A stretch of 45,927 bases of DNA from the NCBI GenBank assembly GCA_002472145.1, contig DKRJ01000020.1:1-45927 (forward strand), written 5' to 3'. This stretch comes from Clostridiales bacterium UBA7285 (lineage in GTDB: Bacteria; Bacillota; Clostridia; Peptostreptococcales; Anaerovoracaceae). This document shows positions 1 to 8,400 of this stretch, one piece after another. How positions within the stretch are numbered: position 1 is the stretch's first letter; each line of letters begins with the position of its first letter. Both the position numbers and the translations under genes were made by a program. The notes beneath the pieces are model-generated. The model was not told the DNA's origin, did not search any database, and worked only from the letters and a program-made list of their open reading frames with translations.

Positions 1-203
1 TACTTGACGGGGCGCACACCAAGGCCAAGGCAGCGCAACGAGAAGCCGAGGCCAAGCGGGACGAAGAACTTCGACAGAAGGGTTACCAGTGCGAGGATAT
101 CGAGAACTGGATGAAGTCCCGCACCATTACCGCAGACGGTCAGAAACTGACGCTGTGGGAATGGTATCAGCGAGAGAGACGCGACGCCGGTGACGATCTG
201 TAA
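1..203 (+). CDS. 3' end of an unidentified mobile-element protein (5' truncated by window)
   Basis: An open frame enters from the window edge and stops at TAA 201-203, giving about 66 residues. The visible part is strongly charged, with a Lys/Arg/Glu/Ala-rich helical stretch followed by a Trp-containing tail (motif LTLWEWYQRERRDAGDDL near the end). I do not recognise a family. Its position just upstream of a relaxase gene and its similar base composition suggest an accessory gene of the same mobilizable element. Function unknown. Confidence 0.6.
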   Translation, partial: LDGAHTKAKAAQREAEAKRDEELRQKGYQCEDIENWMKSRTITADGQKLTLWEWYQRERRDAGDDL

Positions 204-241
204 TCGTCACCAGCGCGCGGCGTCGCTGATAGAAAGCTGGT

Positions 242-380
242 CCAGGGCGCAGCACCCTGGCACTAAAAACGAGCGTAGCGAAGTGGTACCAACGCGGAGC
301 GATGGTATTGAGTGCAAGACAACCCTTCGGAGGGATGCACTCGGCATAACGCTACGGAGAAATATTCGGAGCATTCCGAA
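242..380. other. nested inverted repeats upstream of the relaxase gene, candidate oriT
   Basis: The gap between the first stop codon and the relaxase start contains four inverted repeats. CCAGGG (242-247) pairs with CCCTGG (255-260). CGTAGCG (274-280) pairs with CGCTACG (350-356). GAGTGCA (310-316) pairs with TGCACTC (336-342), with CCCT-TCGG-AGGG (323-334) nested inside. TTCGGA (365-370) pairs with TCCGAA (375-380). MobV relaxases nick at inverted repeats lying just upstream of their own gene, so this is the natural place for oriT. The nick site itself cannot be read from sequence alone. Confidence 0.45.
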
Positions 381-398
381 GAAGGGAGGTCTTGCAAG

Positions 399-1505
399 AT
401 GGCAGGAGTAGAATGGTCGGGCTGTAAGTGCAAAGGTGGCACTGAGGCCAAGGGAAAGATGTTGCACTTTGACAAGGAGCAACGATTGAAGCACGGACAT
501 AATAATCCTGACATTGACCTGAGCAAGACAGCGGACAACTTTTCATACTACGGCAGGAGCTTTGCGCAAAAGTGCCGTAAGTATGATGAACAGGTTGGGT
601 CTGCGAAGGTCAAGCTACAGCGCACAGGCAAAAATGCAAACACCACTATGATTGGGCTGGTTATTTATCTGCCTAAAGCGCTGCAGAAGGATGATGAATA
701 TGACCCGCAGGTCGTTAGGGCATGGTTCAAGGATGTCGGGGATATTCTCAAGACGAAGTACGGGGATGATTTTCTGGAAATGGATGTTCACGTGGACGAG
801 GTGCATCCATACAAGGACGCCAGAACGAAGGAATGGGAATGGTCGCGTGTTCATGGTCACGCTGCCATAGTTCCAACAGTCACCGAGGATGGAGAGAGAT
901 ACCTGAACGGGAAGAAATTTGCGTCCCGCTCTGCTATTAACTCTCTTAATCAGGCGATCCATGAAATGAGCGTCCAGAAGTATCATGTTCCCTACATTGA
1001 CGGGAGCGGAAAGAAAGGTAAGTCGGCGAGTGTTCCACAACTCAAGGCGAAGTCAGCACAACTGCTGATGGAGGCTGAACAGGATGTTGCTGAACGTGAG
1101 CGTCAGTTGCAAGAACGGTTGGATTTTGCGAGTGACATGATGCTGGAAGCAGATGCCAAGGAACAGTATGCTGACCAGCGACTTGATGATGCAGCGGCAG
1201 CGCAGGCTGCTGCCGAAAAGAGAGCATCAGAGTTAGACAAGCGCGAGGCGGGTATCTCCGCAAAGCAGAAGCAACAGGACGAGCGTGAAAAGGAGTTCCA
1301 AAAGTGGGAGGATGCCCTTGATGCTCAGCGAACAGTTCTTGAAGAACGAGAGCGGGCGGTCTCCGAACGCGAGCGAAAAAACCAAGAGTTGATTCAGCGT
1401 GGGCGTAGGGCTCAGGCCGAGGATTTGTCTGAGGGCATACAGACAGAGGAACATACCGAGGCACGCCCAGAACGACGCTTGCCGAACACAGATTTTTACG
1501 GCTAA
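399..1505 (+). CDS. MobV/Mob_Pre-family plasmid mobilization relaxase
   Basis: This 368-residue protein resembles MobV (Mob_Pre) relaxases, which nick one strand at oriT and pilot it through a conjugation pore. The metal-binding histidine motif is visible in its middle as a VHVDEVHP stretch followed after an insertion by RVHGHAAIVP, the usual H-x-DE...H-x-H layout. The last third is a long Gln/Glu/Ala/Arg coiled coil, typical of MobV C-termini. I start at ATG 399 because GGGAGG lies just upstream (385-389 region); an in-frame ATG at 312 would lie inside the inverted repeats. The element has no type IV secretion genes in view, so it is probably mobilizable rather than self-transmissible. Confidence 0.8.
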   Translation: MAGVEWSGCKCKGGTEAKGKMLHFDKEQRLKHGHNNPDIDLSKTADNFSYYGRSFAQKCRKYDEQVGSAKVKLQRTGKNANTTMIGLVIYLPKALQKDDEYDPQVVRAWFKDVGDILKTKYGDDFLEMDVHVDEVHPYKDARTKEWEWSRVHGHAAIVPTVTEDGERYLNGKKFASRSAINSLNQAIHEMSVQKYHVPYIDGSGKKGKSASVPQLKAKSAQLLMEAEQDVAERERQLQERLDFASDMMLEADAKEQYADQRLDDAAAAQAAAEKRASELDKREAGISAKQKQQDEREKEFQKWEDALDAQRTVLEERERAVSERERKNQELIQRGRRAQAEDLSEGIQTEEHTEARPERRLPNTDFYG

Positions 1506-1509
1506 CGCC

Positions 1510-1548
1510 TTGAAAAAGACACAAATTCGTGTTACACTATTACACGAA
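1510..1548 (+). promoter_or_regulatory. promoter with overlapping 7-bp dyad operator for the RHH-methyltransferase operon
   Basis: TTGAAA (1510-1515) and TACACT (1533-1538) are spaced by 17 bp. A perfect dyad, TTCGTGT (1526-1532) and ACACGAA (1542-1548), brackets the -10 element. The first gene downstream encodes a small ribbon-helix-helix protein, the kind of regulator that binds such short dyads, so autorepression of the operon is the simplest reading. This is inference from position; no binding data exist here. Confidence 0.6.
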
Positions 1549-1577
1549 CACACAGAGTTCTCATGGAGGGTCACGTT

Positions 1578-1736
1578 ATGGCAGAACGCAATCTTGAAAA
1601 CATCACCATCACGGTGTCTAAAGAAGAAAAGAAAGCCTTAAAGCAGGCAGCGCTGGACAACGACTGCTCGGTGTCCGAGCTTATCCGCCGTTGGCTGGAA
1701 GAATATAGGTCAAAGGAGGCGAAAAGAAATGGCTGA
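1578..1736 (+). CDS. small ribbon-helix-helix (CopG/Arc-like) protein
   Basis: This 52-residue ORF starts at ATG 1578 behind GGAGGG (1565-1570). It begins with a short strand-like segment (ENITITVSKEEKKALKQAA) followed by two helices ending in VSELIRRWLEEY, the classical beta-alpha-alpha layout of RHH DNA-binding proteins such as CopG and of relaxosome accessory proteins. Its end overlaps the start of the methyltransferase gene by 8 nt, so the two are translationally coupled. Likely roles are repression of its own operon (a dyad overlaps the promoter) or relaxosome assembly with the upstream MobV protein. By position it could act like the controller proteins of restriction-modification systems, though it is a different fold. 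Confidence 0.75.
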   Translation: MAERNLENITITVSKEEKKALKQAALDNDCSVSELIRRWLEEYRSKEAKRNG

Positions 1737-2934
1737 TAATAGTAGATTGTATGATGCAAAGAACGCCAAAAAAGATGAATTTTATACTCAGTACGGTGAC
1801 ATTGAAGCCGAGATGAATGCTTATGTGGAATATGACCCGAATGTTTTCCGTGATAAGACAATTCTTCTTCCTTGCGATGACCCTGAATGGTCGAATTTTA
1901 CAAAGTATTTCGCAGCAAATTTTGAGCGCTTTGGATTGAAAAAACTGATTTCAACATCTTATGCAAAAGGCGCTGCGAATAAGCAATTAACACTTTTTGA
2001 GATGATGTCTCCTCTTTACGATGAAGAACTACATGAAACTCGTGGTAAGTTATTCACTCTAACAAGAGATGCTGATGGGTCAGGTGTTATTGATACAGAT
2101 GATATTGAATTTTCTGGGTATCTTGAGGGTGACGGAGATTTTCGTTCGGTAGAGGTAACTAAGCTTCGTGATGAAGCGGACATTATTATAACTAATCCGC
2201 CTTTTTCTTTGTTCAGAGAATTCTTGGCGTGGATTATGGATGCTAAGAAGAAATTCATAATAATTGGTGATATGAATGCTATCTCTGATCTTCATGTTTT
2301 TCCTCATATTATGAACAATGAGATTTGGATGGGTGATGCTTTTAACAAAACCATGACTTTCGCTATGGATGAGTCGTATGATACGAGCATAAAGGAACGC
2401 GATAGTTTAGGAAGGAAACTCGGAAGCGTCCCTGCTATTTGTTGGTACACTAACGTTGAACTGTACAAGAGACATACTCGTCTTGAATTGATGACTATGA
2501 GAGAGAACTTGAAATTCAACAAAAAGTTAGTAAAAAAGTGCAAAGAGGACTTTGGCCGACTGGAATACCCACATTATGATAATTACGACGCTATTGAGGT
2601 GCCGTTTGTTAATGCCATTCCTTCGGATTACGACGGGATTATGGGGGTGCCAATGAGCTTTATCGGGAACTATAATCCTGAGCAGTTCGAGATTGTTGGG
2701 ACGGTCAGTGCGAGTCAGAATGAAGGTTCGTTGAATACAGGGAAAAGTTATAGAGAGTATATTGGTTTTCGTCAGGATGGTTCACTGAACGGAAGAACTG
2801 GCTCGACTTTTGGGAAGTGCCCAGTGATTGTGAAAGATGACGGCAAACATCCGTATTATGAGAAAGATGGTGTGCGTGTTCAAGCTACATATCCGAGGGT
2901 TTTTATTAAGCATAAAAAAGGAGGCAACGCCTGA
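1729..2934 (+). CDS. EcoRI-family adenine-specific DNA methyltransferase
   Basis: The 401-residue product resembles the EcoRI methylase family (N6-adenine DNA methyltransferases). The catalytic motif IV reads NPPF at about residues 156-159, preceded by the hydrophobic strand ADIIIT. The N-terminus carries a family-like segment (KNAKKDEFYTQY) and a PCDDPEWSNF block at about 48-57 that fits the AdoMet-binding region. The gene is visibly more AT-rich than the core genes, a sign of transfer. It overlaps the DUF262-HNH gene by one base (TGATG), so both are made together. No EcoRI-type endonuclease is present; the downstream nuclease is the only candidate partner. Recognition sequence unknown. It could instead be a solitary methyltransferase that protects the element. 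Confidence 0.85.
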   Translation: MADNSRLYDAKNAKKDEFYTQYGDIEAEMNAYVEYDPNVFRDKTILLPCDDPEWSNFTKYFAANFERFGLKKLISTSYAKGAANKQLTLFEMMSPLYDEELHETRGKLFTLTRDADGSGVIDTDDIEFSGYLEGDGDFRSVEVTKLRDEADIIITNPPFSLFREFLAWIMDAKKKFIIIGDMNAISDLHVFPHIMNNEIWMGDAFNKTMTFAMDESYDTSIKERDSLGRKLGSVPAICWYTNVELYKRHTRLELMTMRENLKFNKKLVKKCKEDFGRLEYPHYDNYDAIEVPFVNAIPSDYDGIMGVPMSFIGNYNPEQFEIVGTVSASQNEGSLNTGKSYREYIGFRQDGSLNGRTGSTFGKCPVIVKDDGKHPYYEKDGVRVQATYPRVFIKHKKGGNA

Positions 2935-4100
2935 TGAAGACTACACTTCATACTGACTGGACTGTGGGGGATATATGCAAGGGCTTTATCTATGACAAGA
3001 ACGAAGGAAAAGGTTTGTTCGGTCTTGGTGGAAAGCTCATCATCCAGCCAGAGTACCAGCGTAATTATATCTATGGTGATGGCAAGAAGGACGTTGCCGT
3101 TGTGGAGTCTTTGTTGAAGGGCTATCCGCTTGGCTTGATTTATTTCGTTCTGAATAAGGATGGGATGTACGAAGTTCTTGACGGACAACAGCGTATTACA
3201 TCCTTCGCCCGCTTCGTCAATCAGTCGTGGCCGTTCGCTGTTGAACGTAACGGGAAGCCTCGCTATTTCAATAGCCTGGACAAAGACGAGCAGGACAAGA
3301 TTACGGAAGCCCCGCTGACAATCTATGTCTGTGAAGGCGAGCCGTCCGAGATACAGGAATGGTTCGAGACAATCAACATTGCGGGTGTTCCGCTGGTAAA
3401 GCAGGAGCTCCGTAATGCTTCGTATCATGGGCCGTTCGTAACGAAAGCCCGCGCCGTATTCTCAAACACGGGCAACGCAAATATGAACCGTTGGCAAACA
3501 TACGTCAAGGGTGATCCAAAGCGTCAAGCGGTTCTTGAAACGGCGTTGGATTGGGTAAGTGACGGCGATATCGACGGGTACATGGCGTTACGCCGGTACG
3601 ATACGTCGATTGACGAGTTGAAGAACCATTTCGATACGGTCATCGATTGGGTTGACTCCGTTTTCGAGTACACAGGCAGTGAGGTCTGCGGTCTTGACTG
3701 GGGAAGGCTTTACCGCCTGTATCATACAAATGCCTACTCCAAGGATGAAGTGACCAAGCGTGTTGACGAGCTGCTTGCAGATACGCAGGTCACGAATAAC
3801 AGGGGTGTCTTTGAATACATCCTCGGCGGTGAACAGGATACATCCCTGCTGAACATCCGAGTCTTTGATGATAAGACTAAAAAGGCTGTCTATGACAAGC
3901 AGACTAAGGCAGCGGTCGCCAAGGGCGAATCTAACTGCCCACTCTGTGCTATTGGCCATGATAACAATGCCAAGCGTATTTACAGGTTGAATGAGATGGA
4001 TGCCGACCATGTGACAGCATGGAGCAAAGGCGGTTCAACCGATGCGTCCAACTGTCAGATGCTCTGCAAGACGCATAATAAGGCGAAGGGTAACAAGTGA
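2934..4100 (+). CDS. DUF262 (GmrS/SspE-like) protein with C-terminal HNH nuclease domain
   Basis: This 388-residue protein joins a DUF262 domain to an HNH domain. The N-terminal part has the conserved PEYQRNYIY block (about 39-47) and the DGQQR motif (about 83-87), which in GmrSD and SspE proteins belongs to the NTP-binding site. The last ~55 residues form a zinc-type HNH module: CPLC, then EMDADHVTAWSKGG, then CQMLCKTHNKAKG, with the paired cysteines and the D-H...N...H core intact. Relatives act in defence as modification-sensing or type IV restriction nucleases. The start at ATG 2934 overlaps the methyltransferase stop and has AAAAGGAGG just upstream. Both catalytic parts look complete, so it is probably active. 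Target and cofactor are unknown. Confidence 0.82.
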   Translation: MKTTLHTDWTVGDICKGFIYDKNEGKGLFGLGGKLIIQPEYQRNYIYGDGKKDVAVVESLLKGYPLGLIYFVLNKDGMYEVLDGQQRITSFARFVNQSWPFAVERNGKPRYFNSLDKDEQDKITEAPLTIYVCEGEPSEIQEWFETINIAGVPLVKQELRNASYHGPFVTKARAVFSNTGNANMNRWQTYVKGDPKRQAVLETALDWVSDGDIDGYMALRRYDTSIDELKNHFDTVIDWVDSVFEYTGSEVCGLDWGRLYRLYHTNAYSKDEVTKRVDELLADTQVTNNRGVFEYILGGEQDTSLLNIRVFDDKTKKAVYDKQTKAAVAKGESNCPLCAIGHDNNAKRIYRLNEMDADHVTAWSKGGSTDASNCQMLCKTHNKAKGNK

Positions 4101-5734
4101 TGGCGAAGAAGAAAAAGAAGTTCGTTCAGAACAACAATAACCTTGCGATAGCCTACTATAGATACAGTTCGCATGCTCAGAACGATGCCAGTATTGACCA
4201 GCAGCGTCAGCAGGCTCAGAAGTATGCGGAAGACCATGGGTTCACGATTATCAAGGAGTACCCTGAGCCTGCTCTGTCGGGTACTTCTGATGACCGTCCA
4301 CAGTTTCAGTTGATGCTGAGAGAGGTCAACCAGATTCGGCCTGCTGCGTTGATTGTCTGGAAGACAGACAGAATAGCCAGGAACCGCGCGGACTCTAACG
4401 CTGCAAAGCAGATCATCAGGGATGCAGGTTGTGTTATACATTACGTTGCTGAGCCTATTCCGTCTGGAACGCCTGAGGGAGAACTGTTTGAGGGGTTCTT
4501 AGAGTCCATGGCTCAATACTATTCGAGCCAGCTGTCTCAGAATATTAGGCGAGGCATGTTTTACAACGCCGAGAACTGTTATTATAACGGGCATCCGACA
4601 CTTGGCTATAAACCAGAAGAAGGCAAAATAGCCAACAAGAAAATTATTATCGACCCTGAAACGGCTCCAGTCGTACAACGCATTTTCGCTGACTACGCAG
4701 GAGGCAAACCTTTACAGGTCATCATGAATGAGCTGAACGCGCAAGGACTGGTTACCGTTAAGGGTAAAAAATTTACCATAAACAGCCTGAGGAATATTCT
4801 TCATAATGAGGCTTATATCGGAACTTATAAATACGGTGATATCGTCGTTGAAGACGGTATTCCCGCGCTGGTTTCAAAAGCGCAGTTTGCTGAGGTTCAG
4901 GAGCGCTTTGCACTAAATAAACGCAGGGGCTCCCAGATCGCAGCGGAAATAGCGGATGCTGATGCTCCGCGCTACTGGCTGACAGGCAAGTTGTTCTGCG
5001 GACATTGTAAAGAGTCCATGCAGGGCGTGTCAGGAACGAGCAAGACAGGCGCAAAGCATTATTATTATTACTGCAAGAACCAGCGTCACGGAAAATGCAA
5101 GAAGAAGCCTATCCGTAAGGCTGTGATAGAGTATCTTGTTCAGAACGCTCTGCGTCTGCTTCTGCGCGATACAGAGAATGTTGCATATCTGGCTCATGAA
5201 GCAGCAGAATACTACAAGAGCTATTACGTTGATACGGGATATCTTGAAGGGCTTGAAATAGAATTAAAAGGGGTTGAAAAAGCTCTTGATAATCTAATCA
5301 AGGCACTTGAACAAGGCATCTTCGGTGACAGGCTACAAGAGCGCATGACGGAGTTGGAAAACCGAAAGAAAGCACTGACTGCGACAATCGAAGCTGAGCG
5401 TATCAAGCGTGAGGCCATCGAGGACGAGCATACGATTTATGCCTACTTCCAGAAGTTCTTGAATGCGAATCTGGATGACCCTGAAATCCGTGATACAGTG
5501 CTGGAAGGTCTTGTTGATAAGATTTTCCTGTATGATGGATATTTTGAGATAACGGGCTTCTATTCTAACGATAGAACCGTTATCGAGTGGGATGAGGTCG
5601 AAGACGGACAAATCGAATACAGCGGGTTCATAGAGCCCGCTGACGAGTTCGCCGACTTCGCGGACGGCTCCACCACGAAAAAGCCCTCGGGCCTGAAGGC
5701 GGATGCTCATAAGAAAGTTTTAAATCAAAAATGA
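4100..5734 (+). CDS. large serine recombinase (resolvase-recombinase-zinc ribbon), element integrase
   Basis: This 544-residue protein has the large-serine-integrase layout. An N-terminal catalytic domain has the active-site serine in AYYRYSSHAQ and the conserved IVWKTDRIARNR and ESMAQYYSSQLSQNIRRG blocks. A recombinase domain follows (GYKPEEGK through IYGTYKYG-like IGTYKYGD), then a zinc ribbon (CGHCKESM ... YYCKNQRHGKCKKK at about 300-335) and a coiled coil. It would integrate and excise the element at att sites. ATG 4100 forms TGATG with the previous stop; an in-frame GTG at 4097 is an equally possible start. It is the last gene of the element, so attR should lie just beyond 5734. The frame is intact. 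Confidence 0.9.
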   Translation: MAKKKKKFVQNNNNLAIAYYRYSSHAQNDASIDQQRQQAQKYAEDHGFTIIKEYPEPALSGTSDDRPQFQLMLREVNQIRPAALIVWKTDRIARNRADSNAAKQIIRDAGCVIHYVAEPIPSGTPEGELFEGFLESMAQYYSSQLSQNIRRGMFYNAENCYYNGHPTLGYKPEEGKIANKKIIIDPETAPVVQRIFADYAGGKPLQVIMNELNAQGLVTVKGKKFTINSLRNILHNEAYIGTYKYGDIVVEDGIPALVSKAQFAEVQERFALNKRRGSQIAAEIADADAPRYWLTGKLFCGHCKESMQGVSGTSKTGAKHYYYYCKNQRHGKCKKKPIRKAVIEYLVQNALRLLLRDTENVAYLAHEAAEYYKSYYVDTGYLEGLEIELKGVEKALDNLIKALEQGIFGDRLQERMTELENRKKALTATIEAERIKREAIEDEHTIYAYFQKFLNANLDDPEIRDTVLEGLVDKIFLYDGYFEITGFYSNDRTVIEWDEVEDGQIEYSGFIEPADEFADFADGSTTKKPSGLKADAHKKVLNQK

Positions 5735-5769
5735 TTTGGGCATCTGTCTGGCAAGGTTGGCAAAAACAG

Positions 5770-5816
5770 AATCCCTGACTGCTGTATTATTTGACAGTAG
5801 TCAGGGATTCTTACGT
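5770..5816. terminator. strong hairpin terminator at the element/BlaR-region junction
   Basis: A 16-bp stem (5770-5785 with 5794-5809, one G-T wobble) has an 8-nt loop and sits between the end of the plus-strand recombinase and the end of a minus-strand gene. Only a weak T-rich tract follows on the plus strand. It probably ends transcription from the recombinase operon and could work for both converging units. Confidence 0.7.
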
Positions 5817-5872
5817 ATTATTATTCAACTCAATTCGTGAGTATAGTCTTTATGAGATTTATCATGCTTATT

Positions 5873-6811
5873 TCAGAGCTGGCAGACCAGTAACGTGATT
5901 CCACCTGTTGCAGCAATGATAAGAACATCTACAGGTGCCAATACCAGCTCCCCTAATCCGTCAAACAGAAAGCCTTGTCCAAATCTGTAGAGGTTGCCGC
6001 TCAGCAGAATCATTTCGCCAATATACATGAGGACGGTAACCAGAACAGCCACTAATGCAGGAGTTGTTACTGACAGCATTTTTCTTTTTCCCAGAGTAAA
6101 TGATCCGGTAAAAACTCCCATTGTGATGCCAAGCAGAGCAAAGAAAACTGCCATCAATACAGCTGAGAGCGGAGAAACTGTTAACTCGCCCGTACGATAA
6201 AAAGCCGTAAAGCAAGCCCAGATACACATGCCCAGGAAGATCACACTGGAGACTGCCTGTATAATCAGTGCCTTTTTCCTGCTGCTATCACCAGATCGAA
6301 TCATCTTTGCAAAGCCATAGAAACAGTTTAGGAGCGATACGATAATCACCACAGAAATCAGGTAAAAATGGATCTTAAAGGCTGGACTGTAGCCTCCCAG
6401 AAGCACATCGACTGCTTCCCACGTCCGGGTCTCAAATTGCTCCGGAGGAACATAGCAAAGAGCCATCTGCCAGCTTTCCAAGACCACCACGCCCTGGGCC
6501 TGAACTAGGACCTTTGTCTCCATAATCCTTTCAACGATAAAGAATATCGCAACAGATATAACTGATCCATAAAGCAGGTCAAGTTTTCGAGATATCCTTT
6601 GAAGCAAAGGGATCAGGATGACGCCGATAATGACGGCAACGGCGATCGGGGTATATGGAATAACATATTTGGGATACTCTTCCAATGGAATAGCACCGTT
6701 CTGCACCATTCTAATGATGACGCGGATACCCATAAACAACGGATAAGCAGAAGTGGCAATAGCTACTGCCATAGAAAGCAGCCAGCATTTTCTATACTTT
6801 GATACGTTCAC
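5873..6811 (-). CDS. polytopic membrane protein of unknown function
   Basis: The 312-residue product is dominated by about eight hydrophobic segments, for example near the N-terminus (LLSMAVAIATSAYPLFMGI), then TPIAVAVIIGVILIPLL, VISVAIFFIVE, FYLISVVIIVSLLNC, VSSVIFLGMCIWACF and LVLAPVDVLIIAATGGITLLV at the end. A soluble loop of about 45 residues lies between segments three and four. I do not recognise a family. It is the last gene of a four-gene operon with BlaI, an M56 peptidase and a lipoprotein, and its start overlaps the lipoprotein stop by 4 nt. It may be the membrane partner or effector of that signalling unit. Confidence 0.75.
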   Translation of the reverse strand: MNVSKYRKCWLLSMAVAIATSAYPLFMGIRVIIRMVQNGAIPLEEYPKYVIPYTPIAVAVIIGVILIPLLQRISRKLDLLYGSVISVAIFFIVERIMETKVLVQAQGVVVLESWQMALCYVPPEQFETRTWEAVDVLLGGYSPAFKIHFYLISVVIIVSLLNCFYGFAKMIRSGDSSRKKALIIQAVSSVIFLGMCIWACFTAFYRTGELTVSPLSAVLMAVFFALLGITMGVFTGSFTLGKRKMLSVTTPALVAVLVTVLMYIGEMILLSGNLYRFGQGFLFDGLGELVLAPVDVLIIAATGGITLLVCQL

Positions 6812-7461
6812 GTTTCACTATCCCCCTTCCAGCCCAAGTAGTTTCGGTACACTGTACAATGCTTATAGCCGACTCCGAATTGAGAACTGACTAGACCTGC
6901 CCAAATTCCTTCCATCGTCGCTGTCGGATCATCCACAAGCACATAATTATCATAAGATTCGAAAAGAGCTGTCGCAGAAGGTGCATCCCCTGTAAAATGG
7001 AGAAGGTATTTAAACGTCTCCTGATAATCCAACGCCTCCACACTGCTTTCCCGAACTTTTACCGAGTATTCTTTGCCGTCGTATTCAAGCAAATAAAAGA
7101 ACAGCTTGGGATACTGGTCTTTCTCTTCTTCGTACAGTTCCGCGCTCATATGTTCTTTATCCAAAACGTAATAATGAGCACATAAAACAGTTGCCGGAGA
7201 ACCGTCTGTGACAGTCTGATAAAATGAATCCCATACGTCGTTTCCGGATGTGCAGCCTTGCCGTTCAAACAAAATTGTGTCTGTTTTCCTCGCCAATTCA
7301 AGCGCTTCGTCCGCAGAGCAGACTGTTTCAAAAACTGTCTTAATATCCTGTCCCTCGGGATTGTTGCTACTCGACATTTCATTTCCTCCAGTGGCCTTAG
7401 AGCACGAGACCAGCATTGTAACTGCAGCGATAAGCAGCAGCAAAATGACAATTCGTTTCAT
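6808..7461 (-). CDS. small lipoprotein linked to a BlaI/M56 regulatory unit
   Basis: This 217-residue protein starts with a clear lipoprotein signal (MKRIVILLLLIAAVTMLVSC, lipobox LVSC with Cys20). The mature part begins with a Ser/Asn-rich linker followed by a compact soluble domain with several aromatic residues and four scattered cysteines that could form disulfides. I recognise no family. It lies between the M56 peptidase and the membrane protein in a tightly packed operon, so it could be an exported sensor, ligand binder or a cleavage target. No ribosome-binding anomalies: AAAGGAAC precedes ATG 7461. Confidence 0.75.
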   Translation of the reverse strand: MKRIVILLLLIAAVTMLVSCSKATGGNEMSSSNNPEGQDIKTVFETVCSADEALELARKTDTILFERQGCTSGNDVWDSFYQTVTDGSPATVLCAHYYVLDKEHMSAELYEEEKDQYPKLFFYLLEYDGKEYSVKVRESSVEALDYQETFKYLLHFTGDAPSATALFESYDNYVLVDDPTATMEGIWAGLVSSQFGVGYKHCTVYRNYLGWKGDSET

Positions 7462-7476
7462 TTCAGTTCCTTTCCA

Positions 7477-8400
7477 TTAGCCCGCATTTGTCAACAGGGT
7501 ATAGATGATAGCAAGAATCAGTATTGTAAAACCGACTGCAGAAACCACCGTCATCTGTCTATAGGACAATACATTCTCTATACGCATTCTAACTTTTGCT
7601 CCGCCAAAAGCTGATGCAAAAAGGCTCTTGCTTTGAGTGCAGTTCAGAAGAGTTCTGGCGTATTCCTTTCGCTCCTCAGCGTTGTATTTAGATATAGCTG
7701 CCTCATCACAGGCAAGCTCCAGATCAGAAAGAAACACTCTCAAATACAACCAGGAAAAAGGATTGAACCAATGGATCGCAGCTGCCAGGAAGCCTAACAG
7801 CCTCCACAGGTTGTCTTTCCGATGAATATGAGAGTTCTCGTGTTGAAGGACATATTTCAAGTCCCGGTCAGCATAAGTTGCTGGCAAGATAATCCTCGGC
7901 CTGATGATTCCGTAAGCAGCCGGGCTTTCGACTTTATCTGAAAGAAAAACATTATTCTCCAAAAGCTTGGAATCTCTGACTTCGCGTTTTGTTGCTGTAT
8001 ACAGAATCACCAATGCAATGATGATTGCCAATGCGCCAATGATCCATATGGATCCTGCAATATCAAAGATTTTGCCAAGAACATTTACTTTGTAAGTGAT
8101 CGGGAAATAACTGTTTGCCGCCATAATAAAGTTGGTCGCGGAGAATTCTATTTCGTCCACAGGTTGGTATACGGTTACCGTCCGGGTAGTCAGCCGGGAG
8201 ATCATAGTCATCAGGCTGTATGGACTGTTTAATCCCAAAGGTACGCACATGCGGACAAACGGTATGATCCACAGAAATACGGAGACTCTGTGAGGAATAA
8301 ACTTGAGCTTTCTGATAATCAATACAAACAGACCTACGAGTGAGGCGATAATGCTCATATTGAAGATCCAATAACAAAATTCGCCAAGCATAAGTGTCAC
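7477..8400 (-). CDS. M56-family (BlaR1-like) membrane metalloprotease without sensor domain
   Basis: The 307-residue protein has the BlaR1/MecR1 peptidase fold: hydrophobic segments at about 10-30, 40-60 and 112-135, then the zinc motif HENSH (about 187-191) and the downstream LELACDEA motif (about 227-234) that supplies the third ligand. It ends with one more membrane helix (VVSAVGFTILILAIIYTLL) and lacks the ~250-residue extracellular penicillin-binding sensor of BlaR1. It is therefore not an obvious beta-lactam sensor. In such pairs the protease responds to an envelope signal and leads to cleavage of the BlaI repressor, which is encoded immediately upstream with a 4-nt overlap. The signal is unknown; the lipoprotein encoded next is a candidate input. 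Confidence 0.85.
   Translation of the reverse strand: MTLMLGEFCYWIFNMSIIASLVGLFVLIIRKLKFIPHRVSVFLWIIPFVRMCVPLGLNSPYSLMTMISRLTTRTVTVYQPVDEIEFSATNFIMAANSYFPITYKVNVLGKIFDIAGSIWIIGALAIIIALVILYTATKREVRDSKLLENNVFLSDKVESPAAYGIIRPRIILPATYADRDLKYVLQHENSHIHRKDNLWRLLGFLAAAIHWFNPFSWLYLRVFLSDLELACDEAAISKYNAEERKEYARTLLNCTQSKSLFASAFGGAKVRMRIENVLSYRQMTVVSAVGFTILILAIIYTLLTNAG

Noticed and set aside
1729..4100. A classical type II EcoRI restriction system
   Set aside because: No EcoRI-like endonuclease is encoded; the only nuclease is DUF262-HNH, so the system is called only as a candidate of different type.
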